From Lutibacter oceani (GTDB taxonomy: Bacteria > Bacteroidota > Bacteroidia > Flavobacteriales > Flavobacteriaceae), in NCBI RefSeq assembly GCF_003384935.1, contig NZ_QTTQ01000010.1, positions 1 to 64,000 on the forward strand: a stretch of 64,000 nt of DNA. The letters run 5' to 3'. Both the position numbers and the translations under genes were made by a program. Below, in pieces: positions 34,326 to 43,788 of the stretch. The notes beneath the pieces were generated by a model. The model had not been told where the DNA came from, made no database searches, and was given only the letters and a program-made list of their open reading frames with translations. Within the stretch, counting starts at the first letter, position 1. The number at the start of each line of letters is the position of its first letter.

Positions 34326-34832
34326 TTACAAGAAGTTTCCTTCAGCGTCGGTTTTAATTCTAATACGTTTATCACCATTTTCTAAAGTAATTTTATATTT
34401 TTTAGTGATATTTCCTGTTTGATCGTGATAGTTTACCAAATAGCTGTCTTTTTTAAATACCCAGTTTGGATATTCTTTAGCTACTGATTCAATAACTTCA
34501 CGAGGTAAAGCAACATCTTTAAATTTTTCAACAGTACGTAGTATGTTTCCGTCTTTGTCATACGCAGCTAAAATATGCCCGTCTGGTATATAAAAGTCTA
34601 CAGAATAGGTATCATAATCATCTCGATAAAACTCTGCATTCTTTAAATCAAAACTAGCTACTTTTTGTTCTAGCATAGTAACATCAACATCAACATTTTC
34701 AAGTCCTACTTTATTTAAATACTTGTAATTTGTTGCTGAAATTACAACTTCAGATAATTTTTCAGTTTTTATCTGAGCAAAAGATTGGAAGGCAAATCCA
34801 AAAACTAATAAACCAATAATTATTTTTTTCAT
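34326..34832 (-). CDS. exported PepSY-like protein
   Basis: This 168-residue protein has a signal peptide (about 1-19) followed by two PepSY-like (BLIP-related) repeats. They have the pattern YSVDFYIPDGHILAAYDKDG...PREVIESVAKEYPNW and NYHDQTGNITKKYKITLENG. Such proteins are periplasmic and bind or inhibit unknown partners; they are often in stress regulons of Bacteroidota. It is preceded by FNR-type site K. Confidence 0.75.
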   Translation of the reverse strand: MKKIIIGLLVFGFAFQSFAQIKTEKLSEVVISATNYKYLNKVGLENVDVDVTMLEQKVASFDLKNAEFYRDDYDTYSVDFYIPDGHILAAYDKDGNILRTVEKFKDVALPREVIESVAKEYPNWVFKKDSYLVNYHDQTGNITKKYKITLENGDKRIRIKTDAEGNFL

Positions 34833-34890
34833 AATTCTATAATTTTTTAATTAATAATTAAGCATACAATTATGCCTTAGTTTTGTTAAT

Positions 34891-34933
34891 TAAAATTATA
34901 ACTGCAGTTAAATCTTCACAATGAGGATTATCA
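34891..34933 (-). promoter_or_regulatory. FNR-type promoter (site K)
   Basis: TGAG-GATT-ATCA (one mismatch) at 34922-34933 and minus-strand TAATTTTA (one mismatch to the -7 consensus) at 34898-34891, spacing 29.5 bp. Upstream of the PepSY-like gene starting at 34832. It is the rightmost site of the island. Confidence 0.55.
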
Positions 34934-35007
34934 ATTTAAATTATGATATTTATTAGGTTTTATAGTTAAGTATTTTTTTGAAATTTTCTTATAATTATTT
35001 ATAAAAT

Positions 35008-35151
35008 AAAAAAGGTGGCTATTTTAAAAGTGTTATTTATTATTGTTTGCCAGGTTGAGCTTGTCGAAACCGATTGTTAGTAATAACCAAGTTACTATAT
35101 TTCGATAAGCTAATGTGACTTTAAAATTCACTTTTAAAACAACCTCTTTTT
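35008..35151. repeat. 144-bp MITE-like palindromic element
   Basis: The ends are imperfect inverted repeats of about 23 bp (AAAAGGTGGCTATTTTAAAA at the left; its reverse complement with a few changes at 35129-35151). Inside are inverted copies of the REP-like core (TTGAGCTTGTCGAAA near 35055 and TTTCGATAAGCTAA near 35099). It has no ORF. It fills most of the 421-bp gap 34833-35253, with site K and the secA terminator. Confidence 0.5.
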
Positions 35152-35189
35152 CTGTATTTTTTGAAATTATAGCAATTATTTATAAACCA

Positions 35190-35217
35190 AAAAACCAAGT
35201 ATATACTTGGTTCTTTT
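35190..35217 (-). terminator. intrinsic terminator of secA
   Basis: AACCAAGTATATACTTGGTT is a perfect palindrome. On the minus strand it is followed by TTTTTT, 40 bp past the secA stop. Confidence 0.8.
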
Positions 35218-35253
35218 AAGGTGTTTGCTCTTTAAATTATATTTAAAAGTGGT

Positions 35254-38200
35254 TTATTCGTCAACAACAACCCATTCCCCTTTTTGAATTAATGGAATAG
35301 CTTGTTTGTATTTTAACGATTTATTTTCACCACTCATCACATTTTTAATGGTAACTTTTTCGTTTCTACCAATTTTACGCTCAGTTCGAACAATAGTTTC
35401 AACAATTTGTTGTTGCTGAGTTTGGTTTGTTTGAGTACCTTCAGTAGGACTTTTATAATCTTCCTTACTTAATTGAACTTTTTCTCGTTTTTGTTCTCTT
35501 GCTTGCGAAACTTGATTGGCATCTTGTGAAGGTAATTCACCTTTAAATAAGAAAGATAGTACTTCCTTATTTACTTTATCAAGCATACCATTAAACAATT
35601 CAAAAGATTCAAATTTGTAAATTAATAACGGGTCTTTTTGCTCATAGGTAGCATTTTGAACCGATTGTTTTAATTCATCCATTTGTCTTAAATGATCTTT
35701 CCAAGTATCATCAATAATTGCTAATGTAATATTTTTCTCAAAATCTGTTACTAAGCCTTTTCCTTCACTTTCATAAGCTTCTTTTAAATTAGTAACTACT
35801 TTTAACTCTTTTGTTCCATCCGTAAAAGGCACTACAATACGTTCGTATTTATCACCTTGATTTTCATAAACATCTTTAATAACTGGATACGCAGCTTTTG
35901 CGCTTCTTTCTAATTTTTCTCTATAATGTTTATAAACGATATCAAAAAGTTGATCAGTAAGGTCTTGTTCTGAAAGGTTTTTAAATTCTTCTTCAGAAAA
36001 AGGTGAAGAAGTAGATGAAAAACGAATCAATTCAAATTCAAAATTTTGGTAATCATTTGTAAGTTTGTTTTCACGAACAAGAGAGCTGCAAGTATCATAA
36101 ACCATATTTACAATATCTACTTGTAAACGATCTCCATATAATGCATGACGACGACGTTTATAAACAACTTCACGTTGAGAGTTCATAACATCATCATATT
36201 CTAACAATCGTTTACGAACACCAAAATTATTTTCTTCAACTTTGCGTTGTGCTCTTTCAATAGATTTGGTAATCATAGAATGTTGTATAACTTCGCCTTC
36301 TTGCAAGCCCATTCTATCCATCATTTTTGCAATTCGTTCTGATCCAAACAAACGCATTAAATTATCTTCAAGAGAAACATAAAATTGAGAAGAACCCGGA
36401 TCTCCTTGACGACCAGCACGACCACGTAACTGACGGTCAACACGACGAGAATCATGACGTTCCGTACCAATAATAGCCAAACCTCCAGCAGCTTTTACTG
36501 CATCAGATAATTTAATATCCGTTCCACGCCCTGCCATATTAGTAGCAATTGTAACAACACCAGGATTACCAGCTTCGGCAACAATATCGGCTTCTTTTTT
36601 ATGTAATTTTGCGTTTAATACGTTATGATTAATTTTTCTGATTGAAAGCATTCTTCCTAATAATTCAGAAATTTCAACAGAAGTAGTACCAACTAAAACA
36701 GGTTGACCATTATTAACTAATTTTTCAATTTCATTAATTACAGCATTGTATTTTTCTCTTTTAGTTTTAAAAATTAAATCTTCTCTATCATCACGCATTA
36801 ATGGTACATTTGTTGGAATTTCAACAACATCTAATTTATAAATATCCCAAAATTCACCTGCTTCAGTAATAGCTGTACCTGTCATACCGCTTAATTTACG
36901 GTACATTCTAAAATAATTTTGAAGTGTAACAGTTGCGTATGTTTGTGTTGCTGCTTCAATTTTTACATTTTCTTTGGCTTCAATTGCTTGGTGTAATCCG
37001 TCTGAATAACGGCGCCCATCCATAATACGCCCGGTTTGCTCATCAACAATTTTAATTTTATCTTCCATTATTACATATTCCACATCTTTTTCAAAAAGTG
37101 TATATGCTTTTAATAGTTGATTCATTGTATGAATACGTTCACTTTTTATACTGAATTCTCTATATAATTCTTCTTTTTTTGCAGTACTTTCTTCCGGAGA
37201 TAAGTTACTACTATCAATATGTCCAATTTCAGTACTTAAATCGGGTAAAATAAAGAAACTATCATCTCCATCATCACCTGATAAGAATGAAATTCCTTTA
37301 TCGGTTAATTCAATTGAATTGTTTTTTTCATCAATCACAAAATATAATTCCTCATCAATTTTAGGCATTTCACGATTGTTATCTTGCATATAGAAGTTTT
37401 CAGTTTTTTGCAGCAATTGTTTAATACCTTCCTGACTTAAAAACTTAATTAATGCTTTACTTTTTGGTAAACCTCTGTAAACTCTTAGTAGTAAAAAACC
37501 TCCTTCTTTTGTATCTCCTTCAGCAATCAATTTTTTAACTTCAGCTAAAACACCTGTAAGGTAATTTCGTTGAATAGATACAATTTTATCAACACTAGGT
37601 TTTAATTCGTTGAACTCATGTCGATCTGCGTTTGCCGTTGCTCCTGAAATAATTAACGGTGTACGAGCATCATCAATTAAAACTGAATCCACCTCATCTA
37701 CAATAGCGTAATTATGTGGTCTTTGTACCAAATCGTTTGGTGAATGCGCCATATTATCACGTAAGTAATCAAAACCAAATTCATTGTTTGTACCATAAGT
37801 AATATCAGAATTATAGGCTTTTCTACGCGCATCTGAATTTGGTTGATGATGATCAATACAATCAACACTTAAACCGTGAAATTCAAATATTGGTCCCATC
37901 CAGGCAGCATCACGTTTTGCTAAATAATCATTAACAGTTACAACGTGTACACCCTTGCCAGATAGTGCATTTAAATAAACAGGAAGCGTTGAAACCAAGG
38001 TTTTACCTTCACCTGTCATCATTTCAGCAATTTTTCCTTGGTGTAAAACTGTACCACCAATAAGCTGCACATCGTAATGAATCATATCCCAAGTAACTTG
38101 TTTTCCTTGAGCATCCCAGGTATTTAACCAAGTGGCTTTTTCATTTTCGAGAATTATATTGTCTCTTGTTGCAGAAAGTTCTCTATCAAATGGAGTAGCT

Positions 38201-38592
38201 GTTACACTAATGCTATCATTTTCAGTAAATCGTTTTGCAGTTTCTTTAACAACCGCAAATGCTTCGGGCATAATTTCGGTTAATATTTTTTCTGAAGCTT
38301 CATAAGAAGCGTCTTCTAACTCGTCAATTTCTGAATAAATTTCTTCTTTTCTATCAACATTAGCTTCGTGGGCTTCTTCTTGTAGTTGATTTATTTTAAT
38401 AGTAAATTCACTGGTAGCTTCAGCTATTTTTTCTTTAAAATAGGGGGTTTTAGCTCTTAATTGATCATTTGTTAAATTAGAAATTTCGGATTCAAATAAA
38501 GCAACATTTTTTACAATAGGTTGCAACAATTTTAAATCACTTTTCTTTTTATCTCCAACAAATACTTTTAGAACTGAATTTATTATACTCAT
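35254..38592 (-). CDS. secA: preprotein translocase ATPase SecA
   Basis: This is the 1112-residue ATPase that pushes unfolded preproteins through SecYEG. It has DEAD-type motor motifs GEGKTL (Walker A, about residue 196) and [10 protein letters not shown] (Walker B). The preprotein-crosslinking domain follows, then [11 protein letters not shown] and the [14 protein letters not shown] helicase motif near residue 735. It is longer than the ~900-residue E. coli protein because of insertions in the first motor half, as is usual in Bacteroidota, and it lacks the C-terminal cysteine zinc motif, ending in GEWVVVDE. Monocistronic with its own terminator. Confidence 0.98.
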   Translation of the reverse strand: MSIINSVLKVFVGDKKKSDLKLLQPIVKNVALFESEISNLTNDQLRAKTPYFKEKIAEATSEFTIKINQLQEEAHEANVDRKEEIYSEIDELEDASYEASEKILTEIMPEAFAVVKETAKRFTENDSISVTATPFDRELSATRDNIILENEKATWLNTWDAQGKQVTWDMIHYDVQLIGGTVLHQGKIAEMMTGEGKTLVSTLPVYLNALSGKGVHVVTVNDYLAKRDAAWMGPIFEFHGLSVDCIDHHQPNSDARRKAYNSDITYGTNNEFGFDYLRDNMAHSPNDLVQRPHNYAIVDEVDSVLIDDARTPLIISGATANADRHEFNELKPSVDKIVSIQRNYLTGVLAEVKKLIAEGDTKEGGFLLLRVYRGLPKSKALIKFLSQEGIKQLLQKTENFYMQDNNREMPKIDEELYFVIDEKNNSIELTDKGISFLSGDDGDDSFFILPDLSTEIGHIDSSNLSPEESTAKKEELYREFSIKSERIHTMNQLLKAYTLFEKDVEYVIMEDKIKIVDEQTGRIMDGRRYSDGLHQAIEAKENVKIEAATQTYATVTLQNYFRMYRKLSGMTGTAITEAGEFWDIYKLDVVEIPTNVPLMRDDREDLIFKTKREKYNAVINEIEKLVNNGQPVLVGTTSVEISELLGRMLSIRKINHNVLNAKLHKKEADIVAEAGNPGVVTIATNMAGRGTDIKLSDAVKAAGGLAIIGTERHDSRRVDRQLRGRAGRQGDPGSSQFYVSLEDNLMRLFGSERIAKMMDRMGLQEGEVIQHSMITKSIERAQRKVEENNFGVRKRLLEYDDVMNSQREVVYKRRRHALYGDRLQVDIVNMVYDTCSSLVRENKLTNDYQNFEFELIRFSSTSSPFSEEEFKNLSEQDLTDQLFDIVYKHYREKLERSAKAAYPVIKDVYENQGDKYERIVVPFTDGTKELKVVTNLKEAYESEGKGLVTDFEKNITLAIIDDTWKDHLRQMDELKQSVQNATYEQKDPLLIYKFESFELFNGMLDKVNKEVLSFLFKGELPSQDANQVSQAREQKREKVQLSKEDYKSPTEGTQTNQTQQQQIVETIVRTERKIGRNEKVTIKNVMSGENKSLKYKQAIPLIQKGEWVVVDE

Positions 38593-38723
38593 CTTTTAAT
38601 GTATCAATTTATATTATTTACCTTTAGTTAAGGTATGTGTTATTTTCATAATTATTTAGTAAGCGAATTTAAAATATTTAAATTTTAAAAAGCTTAAAAT
38701 ATGTTTAAATTATAGTTAAAAAC

Positions 38724-38757
38724 AAAAAAAAGCCTCAATAGATAGAGGCTTTTTTTG
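38724..38757 (-). terminator. intrinsic terminator of the DUF2795 gene
   Basis: AAAGCCTC-AATAGATA-GAGGCTTT flanked by A and T runs, 14 bp past the stop of the small gene. It could act in both directions. Confidence 0.85.
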
Positions 38758-38770
38758 AATTTTGATTTTT

Positions 38771-38992
38771 TTAATATTCATCTTCATTCCAGAGATAATC
38801 ATCTTCGGAAGGATAATCTGGCCAAATTTCAAGAATAGATTCAAAATTTTCATCTGCATCTTCAATTTCTTGAAGATTTTCAACAACTTCTAATGGAGCT
38901 CCTGTTCTAATTGCATAATCAATCAACTCGTCTTTTGTTGCTGGCCAAGGTGCATCTGATAAATAGGATGCTAATTCTAATGTCCAATACAT
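38771..38992 (-). CDS. DUF2795 domain protein
   Basis: This 73-residue acidic protein matches DUF2795: MYWTLELASYLSDAPWPATKDELIDYAIRTG...EVVENLQEIED. It is widely conserved in Bacteroidota as a stand-alone small protein, and its role is unknown. It lies between secA and a cobalamin adenosyltransferase gene and has its own strong terminator. Confidence 0.88.
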   Translation of the reverse strand: MYWTLELASYLSDAPWPATKDELIDYAIRTGAPLEVVENLQEIEDADENFESILEIWPDYPSEDDYLWNEDEY

Positions 38993-39081
38993 AATCTTTT
39001 TGTATTAAATTTTTTGCAAAAATAATTTTTTTACTCAAAAATCCAAGCTATTTCTTGCTTTTTTTCACTAATAAAAAGAAC

Positions 39082-39657
39082 TTATTTTATTTTCTCTGGA
39101 ATCCAAGGGATTTCTTGAGCTTGATTATCAATAGTCAATTTTCGTGCCAGTACAAAAAGGTAGTCAGAAAGTCTATTTAAATAAACAATAATTTGTTCAT
39201 TAATACTGCTTTCATCACTTAATTGCGTACAGATTCTTTCTGCTCTTCGGCAGATACAACGTGCAATATGACAAAATGACACAGTTGTATGTCCTCCAGG
39301 TAAAATAAAATTAGTCATTGGAGGTAAACTTTCATTCATTTTATCAATTTCAACTTCTAAAAGTGTAATTGAATTTGTATTAATTTTATTTATATTTAAT
39401 CGTTCTTTACCACTTTTTAAAGTTTCTTTTTCTGGTGGAGTTGCTAACATAGCACCAAGTGTAAATAATTCATTCTGAATTGTAAGTAAAATTTTATGGG
39501 TGTGTGAATCAATTTTTTGATCTCTTATTAAACCTATATAGGAGTTTAGTTCATCTACCGTTCCGTATGCTTCAATGCGTAAATGATATTTAGGGACTCT
39601 TGTACCTCCAAAAAGGGAAGTTTTTCCTTTGTCTCCAGTTTTAGTATAAATTTTCAT
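39082..39657 (-). CDS. cob(I)alamin adenosyltransferase, PduO type
   Basis: This 191-residue protein makes adenosylcobalamin from cob(I)alamin and ATP. The N-terminal ATP-binding signature MKIYTKTGDKGKTSLFGGTR and the C-terminal RCICRRAERIC...YLNRLSDYLFVLAR motif are complete. Its length is normal. It supplies coenzyme B12 for mutase-type enzymes located outside the window. It is 11 bp downstream of the methyltransferase gene on the same strand. Confidence 0.94.
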   Translation of the reverse strand: MKIYTKTGDKGKTSLFGGTRVPKYHLRIEAYGTVDELNSYIGLIRDQKIDSHTHKILLTIQNELFTLGAMLATPPEKETLKSGKERLNINKINTNSITLLEVEIDKMNESLPPMTNFILPGGHTTVSFCHIARCICRRAERICTQLSDESSINEQIIVYLNRLSDYLFVLARKLTIDNQAQEIPWIPEKIK

Positions 39658-39668
39658 AATTTAAAAGT

Positions 39669-40451
39669 TTAAACTCTAATTGTAAAATGTTGTTTTGCCT
39701 GTTCGGTTCTAAAAAAAACAATTCCCCAAAAATAAGTATTTATAGTTACAGTTACCTTAGGATGGTTTTTAATTTTTTTCCAAGTTTCTTGCATTTCTTT
39801 AGACCAATTTATGTCATCAAAAATAAAAATAGAATTAGGATGAATTGATGATAAGCATTGGTTAAAATAAAATAAAGTAGCTTCTTTTTGATGATTTCCA
39901 TCAAAATAAATTAAATCAAAAGTATTTTCTTTTAAAATTGAAGGTAAACAAATATTAAAATCGTTATTAACTAGTTTAATGTTTGAAATATTGAATTCCC
40001 TAAACATTTCCTGAGCCACTTTAGCCGTATTTTTACATCCTTCAATAGTTGTAATTTTAGAATTAGGATTCCCTAAACTTAACGCGGCTGTTCCTAAACC
40101 TATAGAAGTTCCTAATTCCAATATGGTGTTTGGATTAAAATATTCAACAATTCTTATTAAAAGAGCTGCACGTTTTTTATTAATACCAGCAATTTTTGCA
40201 ATTTTTGCAATTTTTCTTGTTTCAGATTTAAATATTTTAGACCCTTTTCCAAAGTCATTTACTACAATGCTAGTTTTATTTTTATAAAAATAATTTCGAA
40301 TGCTGTTTATTTGTTTTAATTTTTGAGAATTCGTTTTTGCATTGAAGCATTTGGTTACTAAATTGAATACAAATGGAGAATGAACTCCGTGTTTGTTTGT
40401 TGACTTTATTAAAAATAAAAAATAGGACTTTATTTGAAACCACATATACAT
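39669..40451 (-). CDS. class I SAM-dependent O-methyltransferase-like protein
   Basis: This 260-residue methyltransferase has a Rossmann fold with glycine motif ILELGTSIGLGTAAL (about residues 114-128), acid motif KITTIEGC and DLIYFDGNH. It resembles the catechol-O-methyltransferase-like family of Bacteroidota, in which the protein precedes the adenosyltransferase gene. The substrate is unknown. Confidence 0.85.
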   Translation of the reverse strand: MYMWFQIKSYFLFLIKSTNKHGVHSPFVFNLVTKCFNAKTNSQKLKQINSIRNYFYKNKTSIVVNDFGKGSKIFKSETRKIAKIAKIAGINKKRAALLIRIVEYFNPNTILELGTSIGLGTAALSLGNPNSKITTIEGCKNTAKVAQEMFREFNISNIKLVNNDFNICLPSILKENTFDLIYFDGNHQKEATLFYFNQCLSSIHPNSIFIFDDINWSKEMQETWKKIKNHPKVTVTINTYFWGIVFFRTEQAKQHFTIRV

Positions 40452-40504
40452 TACAATTTAATGCGAAAATAGCCGAAAAATTATTTTAATACGCTATTAA
40501 AAAT

Positions 40505-40512
40505 TATATTTG
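40505..40512 (+). promoter_or_regulatory. -7 box of the Wza/Wzc operon promoter
   Basis: TATATTTG is a perfect TAnnTTTG match 22 bp before the start codon of the lipoprotein gene at 40535. Confidence 0.5.
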
Positions 40513-40534
40513 TCTTGTCCACAATATTATTTTT

Positions 40535-41317
40535 ATGAAGAAACTTTTTTTGAGCTTATTATTTTTAGGTTTGCTTTCATCTTGTATATCAACTAAACAA
40601 ACAACTTATTTTCAAGGTGAGCCAATTAGCAAAACAGAAATGTATAAATTAAATAATGAGCCTTATAGGTTACAAATAAATGATGTTTTATTTATAGATA
40701 TTAAAGCAAATAACCCTGAAATTGTTTCAATGTTTAAAACAAGTGCTGGAAACTCATCAAGCTCTGCAAACCAAGGGCAAAATTTATATTTTACTGGGTA
40801 TTCTGTTGATAGACACGGAAATATAAGAATTCCTTATTTGGGCGATGTTAATGTATTAGGTTATACTGAAAAAGAAGTTAGAGAAAAAATTGAAATTGAA
40901 TTAGGAAAGTTTTTTAAAAACCCAGAACTAATTTTTGTAACTGTAAAATTAGCTGGAATTAATTTTGTTGTAACAGGTGAAGTTGGTTCGCCAGGCTCTA
41001 TTAATTTAGCACAAAACCAAGTATCTATAATTGATGCTATCTCAAATGCAGGTGAAATAACTCCTTTTGGAAATAGAACAGCTGTTACAATTATTAGAAA
41101 AACAATTGATGGTGTAAAAAAATATAAATTAGATTATACTAAAATTGAAATATTTGATTCTGAAAATTTTTACTTACAACCTAATGATATTGTTTATGTA
41201 GCACCATTAAAACAAAAGTCTTGGGGAACAGGAACTACCGGATTTCAAACTTTTACAACTGCAGTTACAATTTTATCTTTTTTAGTAAGTTCTGTATTAT
41301 TAGTTAAAAATTTATAA
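40535..41317 (+). CDS. polysaccharide export outer-membrane lipoprotein (Wza-like)
   Basis: This 260-residue protein has a signal peptide with lipobox LSSC (residue 17), a Poly_export domain (about 45-140) and an SLBB domain (about 145-225, VTGEVGSPGSINLAQNQVSI). A C-terminal hydrophobic helix follows that could cross the outer membrane. It forms the export channel for exopolysaccharide or capsule together with the Wzc-like protein encoded 8 bp downstream. No sugar-synthesis genes follow in this window. Confidence 0.9.
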   Translation: MKKLFLSLLFLGLLSSCISTKQTTYFQGEPISKTEMYKLNNEPYRLQINDVLFIDIKANNPEIVSMFKTSAGNSSSSANQGQNLYFTGYSVDRHGNIRIPYLGDVNVLGYTEKEVREKIEIELGKFFKNPELIFVTVKLAGINFVVTGEVGSPGSINLAQNQVSIIDAISNAGEITPFGNRTAVTIIRKTIDGVKKYKLDYTKIEIFDSENFYLQPNDIVYVAPLKQKSWGTGTTGFQTFTTAVTILSFLVSSVLLVKNL

Positions 41318-41325
41318 TAATTAAA

Positions 41326-43788
41326 ATGGATAATAAATTTAGTTTTAGCGAAAATACAAGTGAACATATTTCAGATATAAAAGATTATTTAATTCGTATA
41401 ATTTCTAATTGGAAATGGTTTGTATTAGCAATATTAGTAGCATTATCTATAGCGTATTATTTTAATATTTCTTCTGAAAAAATTTACGGTTTATCAACAA
41501 CTATTGAGGTAAAAGAAAAGCAAAATCCATTATTTTCAACAGGAACAAATATTGCATTTAACTGGGGTGGTGTTAGTGATAAAGTAGAATCTATTCGGAA
41601 ATCGTTAACCTCCAGATTTCATAATGAAAATGTAATTAGAGAGTTGGATTTTTATATAGATTATTTAAAGGAAGGTCGCTTTAGAAATGAGGATGTTTAT
41701 AAAGAAACACCATTTAAAATAAAACTGCAGCCAAATCAATACCAATTATTAAATAGTTTAATTAAAATTGAATTCACCAATGAAGATAGTTTTAATTTAT
41801 CCGTTGAATTTGATTCAGAGGCAGACTATAATTTAATAAATTATAAAGATGAGACTGTAAAAAAGTTTTATCCCGATGCGTTTAATTTTTCAAAATCCTA
41901 TTCCTTTGATGAATATATTAATTTACCATTTTTAAAAGCTCAAATTTTAAAAGATGAATTTATAAAAGTTGGAGATTCAAAAATATTTTATATTAAATTG
42001 AATTCATTAAATAATGTTACAAGTAAATATAAAAATATTCGTGCAAAAGGATTGTCCGGAACTTCATTAATTGAACTTTCATTAACAGGTTCAAATAAAA
42101 ATAGAATTGTTGATTTTTTAAATAAGACGGTACAGGTGTTAGCTGAAGTTGAGCTGGAACAAAAAACAAACTATGCAAGAAGTACCAAAGAATTTATTGA
42201 TGCACAATTTAAAAATACCTCTGATACCTTAAAATTTATTGAAAAAAATATTGAAAAATTTAAAAAGCAAAATTCAATTTACAATTTATCAGCTCAGGGA
42301 GGTGAAATTTTTTCACAAACTACAGGTTTGGATAAATTACAAAATCAGTTATTAGATAGAATAGAGTACTTTGAAAATCTTGAATCTTATATTAAAAACA
42401 ATAATAATTACTCAAAAATTCCTGCTCCTGCAATTATAAATATTGAAGACGCTTCAATTTCAGGAATGGTTGGTGAGTTGACAAAACTCTCAATTCAAAA
42501 TGAAAAACTCTCAAATGAAGTTACAGCAAATCATCCTTCATTAAAATTAAACAATGAAGAAATAGAAACAACTAGAAATGTGTTGCTTGAGAATTTAAAT
42601 TCGTTAAAACAAGCAACCTTAATAAGTTTAAATAACAGTAAAGAAAGGCTAAATTCTTATAATTATCAGCTTACTAAACTTCCAAATAAAGAGCAAAAAC
42701 TATTAAATTACCAGCGAAAATATAGTTTAACAGAATCAAATTATGTTTTTTTAATGCAAAAGCGTTACGAAGCTGATATTGCAATTGCAGCAAGTGTTTC
42801 AGACATTTCTGTATTAGATTCTGCAAAAGATACTGGTCAAGGTGCAATTTTGCCGAGAAAGCCTTTTAATTATATGATTGCACTGCTTTTAGGAATAATT
42901 TTACCTTTATTTGTTATAATTGCGAAAGAAATATTTGATAATAAAATTCATACAGCAGAAGATATAGAGCGATTAACTCCAATACCAGTTTTAGGTGTAA
43001 TTGGAAAAAATACAGCAGTTAATAATTTAGCGGTATTTTTAAAACCAAAATCTACCGTTGCCGAATCTTTTAGAGCTTTGCGTTCTAATATTCAATTTTT
43101 GTTTGATAGAAGTATAAAAGATAAATCTAAAACAGTTGTGGTTACTTCTTCGGTTAGTGGTGAGGGTAAAACATTTATTTCCATAAATATGGCTACAGTT
43201 TTTGCCTTGGGTGGAAAAAAAACAATTTTAGTTGGATTGGATTTAAGGAAACCAAAAATATTTGGAGATTTTGAATTAACAAACGATAAAGGAGTTGTTA
43301 ATTATTTAATTGCAGAAGAAAGTATTTCCAATATTATTCAGAAATCTAAGATTCCAAATTTAGATATTATTACATCGGGTCCAATACCTCCAAATCCATC
43401 TGAATTACTGATTAATTCAGCTACTGAAGAATTGATAAATACACTAAAAAAAGATTATGATTATATAATTTTAGATACTCCGCCAATTGGCTTGGTGAGT
43501 GATGCGCTTGAGCTTTTAAAATATGCAGACTCTACAATATATGTGTTAAGACAAAACTATTCGCAAAAAGGAATGCTTAAAATTATTAATGAAAAATATA
43601 AAAAAGCGGCAATTTCTAAGGTAAGCATTGTACTTAATGATTTTAAAATTAAAACAAAGTATGGTTATGGATACGGCTATGGATACGGGTACGGATATGG
43701 AGGTTACGGAAAGTATTCTAACGGTTATACAGAGGTTGAAAAACAATCTTTTTTTAATAAAATTTTCAAAAGGAAAAAAAGTAATTAA
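41326..43788 (+). CDS. Wzc-like chain-length/tyrosine kinase
   Basis: This 820-residue protein has an N-terminal Wzz domain with membrane helices near 30-48 and 520-538, a coiled-coil periplasmic part and a cytoplasmic BY-kinase domain. The kinase motifs are SSVSGEGKT (Walker A), VGLDLRKPK (Walker A') and IILDTPP (Walker B). The C-terminus has the repeated tyrosine-glycine tail YGYGYGYGYGYGYGG (near residue 783), the autophosphorylation cluster. It controls polymer length and export with the Wza-like protein. Confidence 0.93.
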   Translation: MDNKFSFSENTSEHISDIKDYLIRIISNWKWFVLAILVALSIAYYFNISSEKIYGLSTTIEVKEKQNPLFSTGTNIAFNWGGVSDKVESIRKSLTSRFHNENVIRELDFYIDYLKEGRFRNEDVYKETPFKIKLQPNQYQLLNSLIKIEFTNEDSFNLSVEFDSEADYNLINYKDETVKKFYPDAFNFSKSYSFDEYINLPFLKAQILKDEFIKVGDSKIFYIKLNSLNNVTSKYKNIRAKGLSGTSLIELSLTGSNKNRIVDFLNKTVQVLAEVELEQKTNYARSTKEFIDAQFKNTSDTLKFIEKNIEKFKKQNSIYNLSAQGGEIFSQTTGLDKLQNQLLDRIEYFENLESYIKNNNNYSKIPAPAIINIEDASISGMVGELTKLSIQNEKLSNEVTANHPSLKLNNEEIETTRNVLLENLNSLKQATLISLNNSKERLNSYNYQLTKLPNKEQKLLNYQRKYSLTESNYVFLMQKRYEADIAIAASVSDISVLDSAKDTGQGAILPRKPFNYMIALLLGIILPLFVIIAKEIFDNKIHTAEDIERLTPIPVLGVIGKNTAVNNLAVFLKPKSTVAESFRALRSNIQFLFDRSIKDKSKTVVVTSSVSGEGKTFISINMATVFALGGKKTILVGLDLRKPKIFGDFELTNDKGVVNYLIAEESISNIIQKSKIPNLDIITSGPIPPNPSELLINSATEELINTLKKDYDYIILDTPPIGLVSDALELLKYADSTIYVLRQNYSQKGMLKIINEKYKKAAISKVSIVLNDFKIKTKYGYGYGYGYGYGYGGYGKYSNGYTEVEKQSFFNKIFKRKKSN

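Noticed and set aside
35254-38592. secA as an abnormal fusion because it is 1112 residues long
   Set aside because: Insertions in the first motor domain are normal for Bacteroidota SecA and all motifs are in order.
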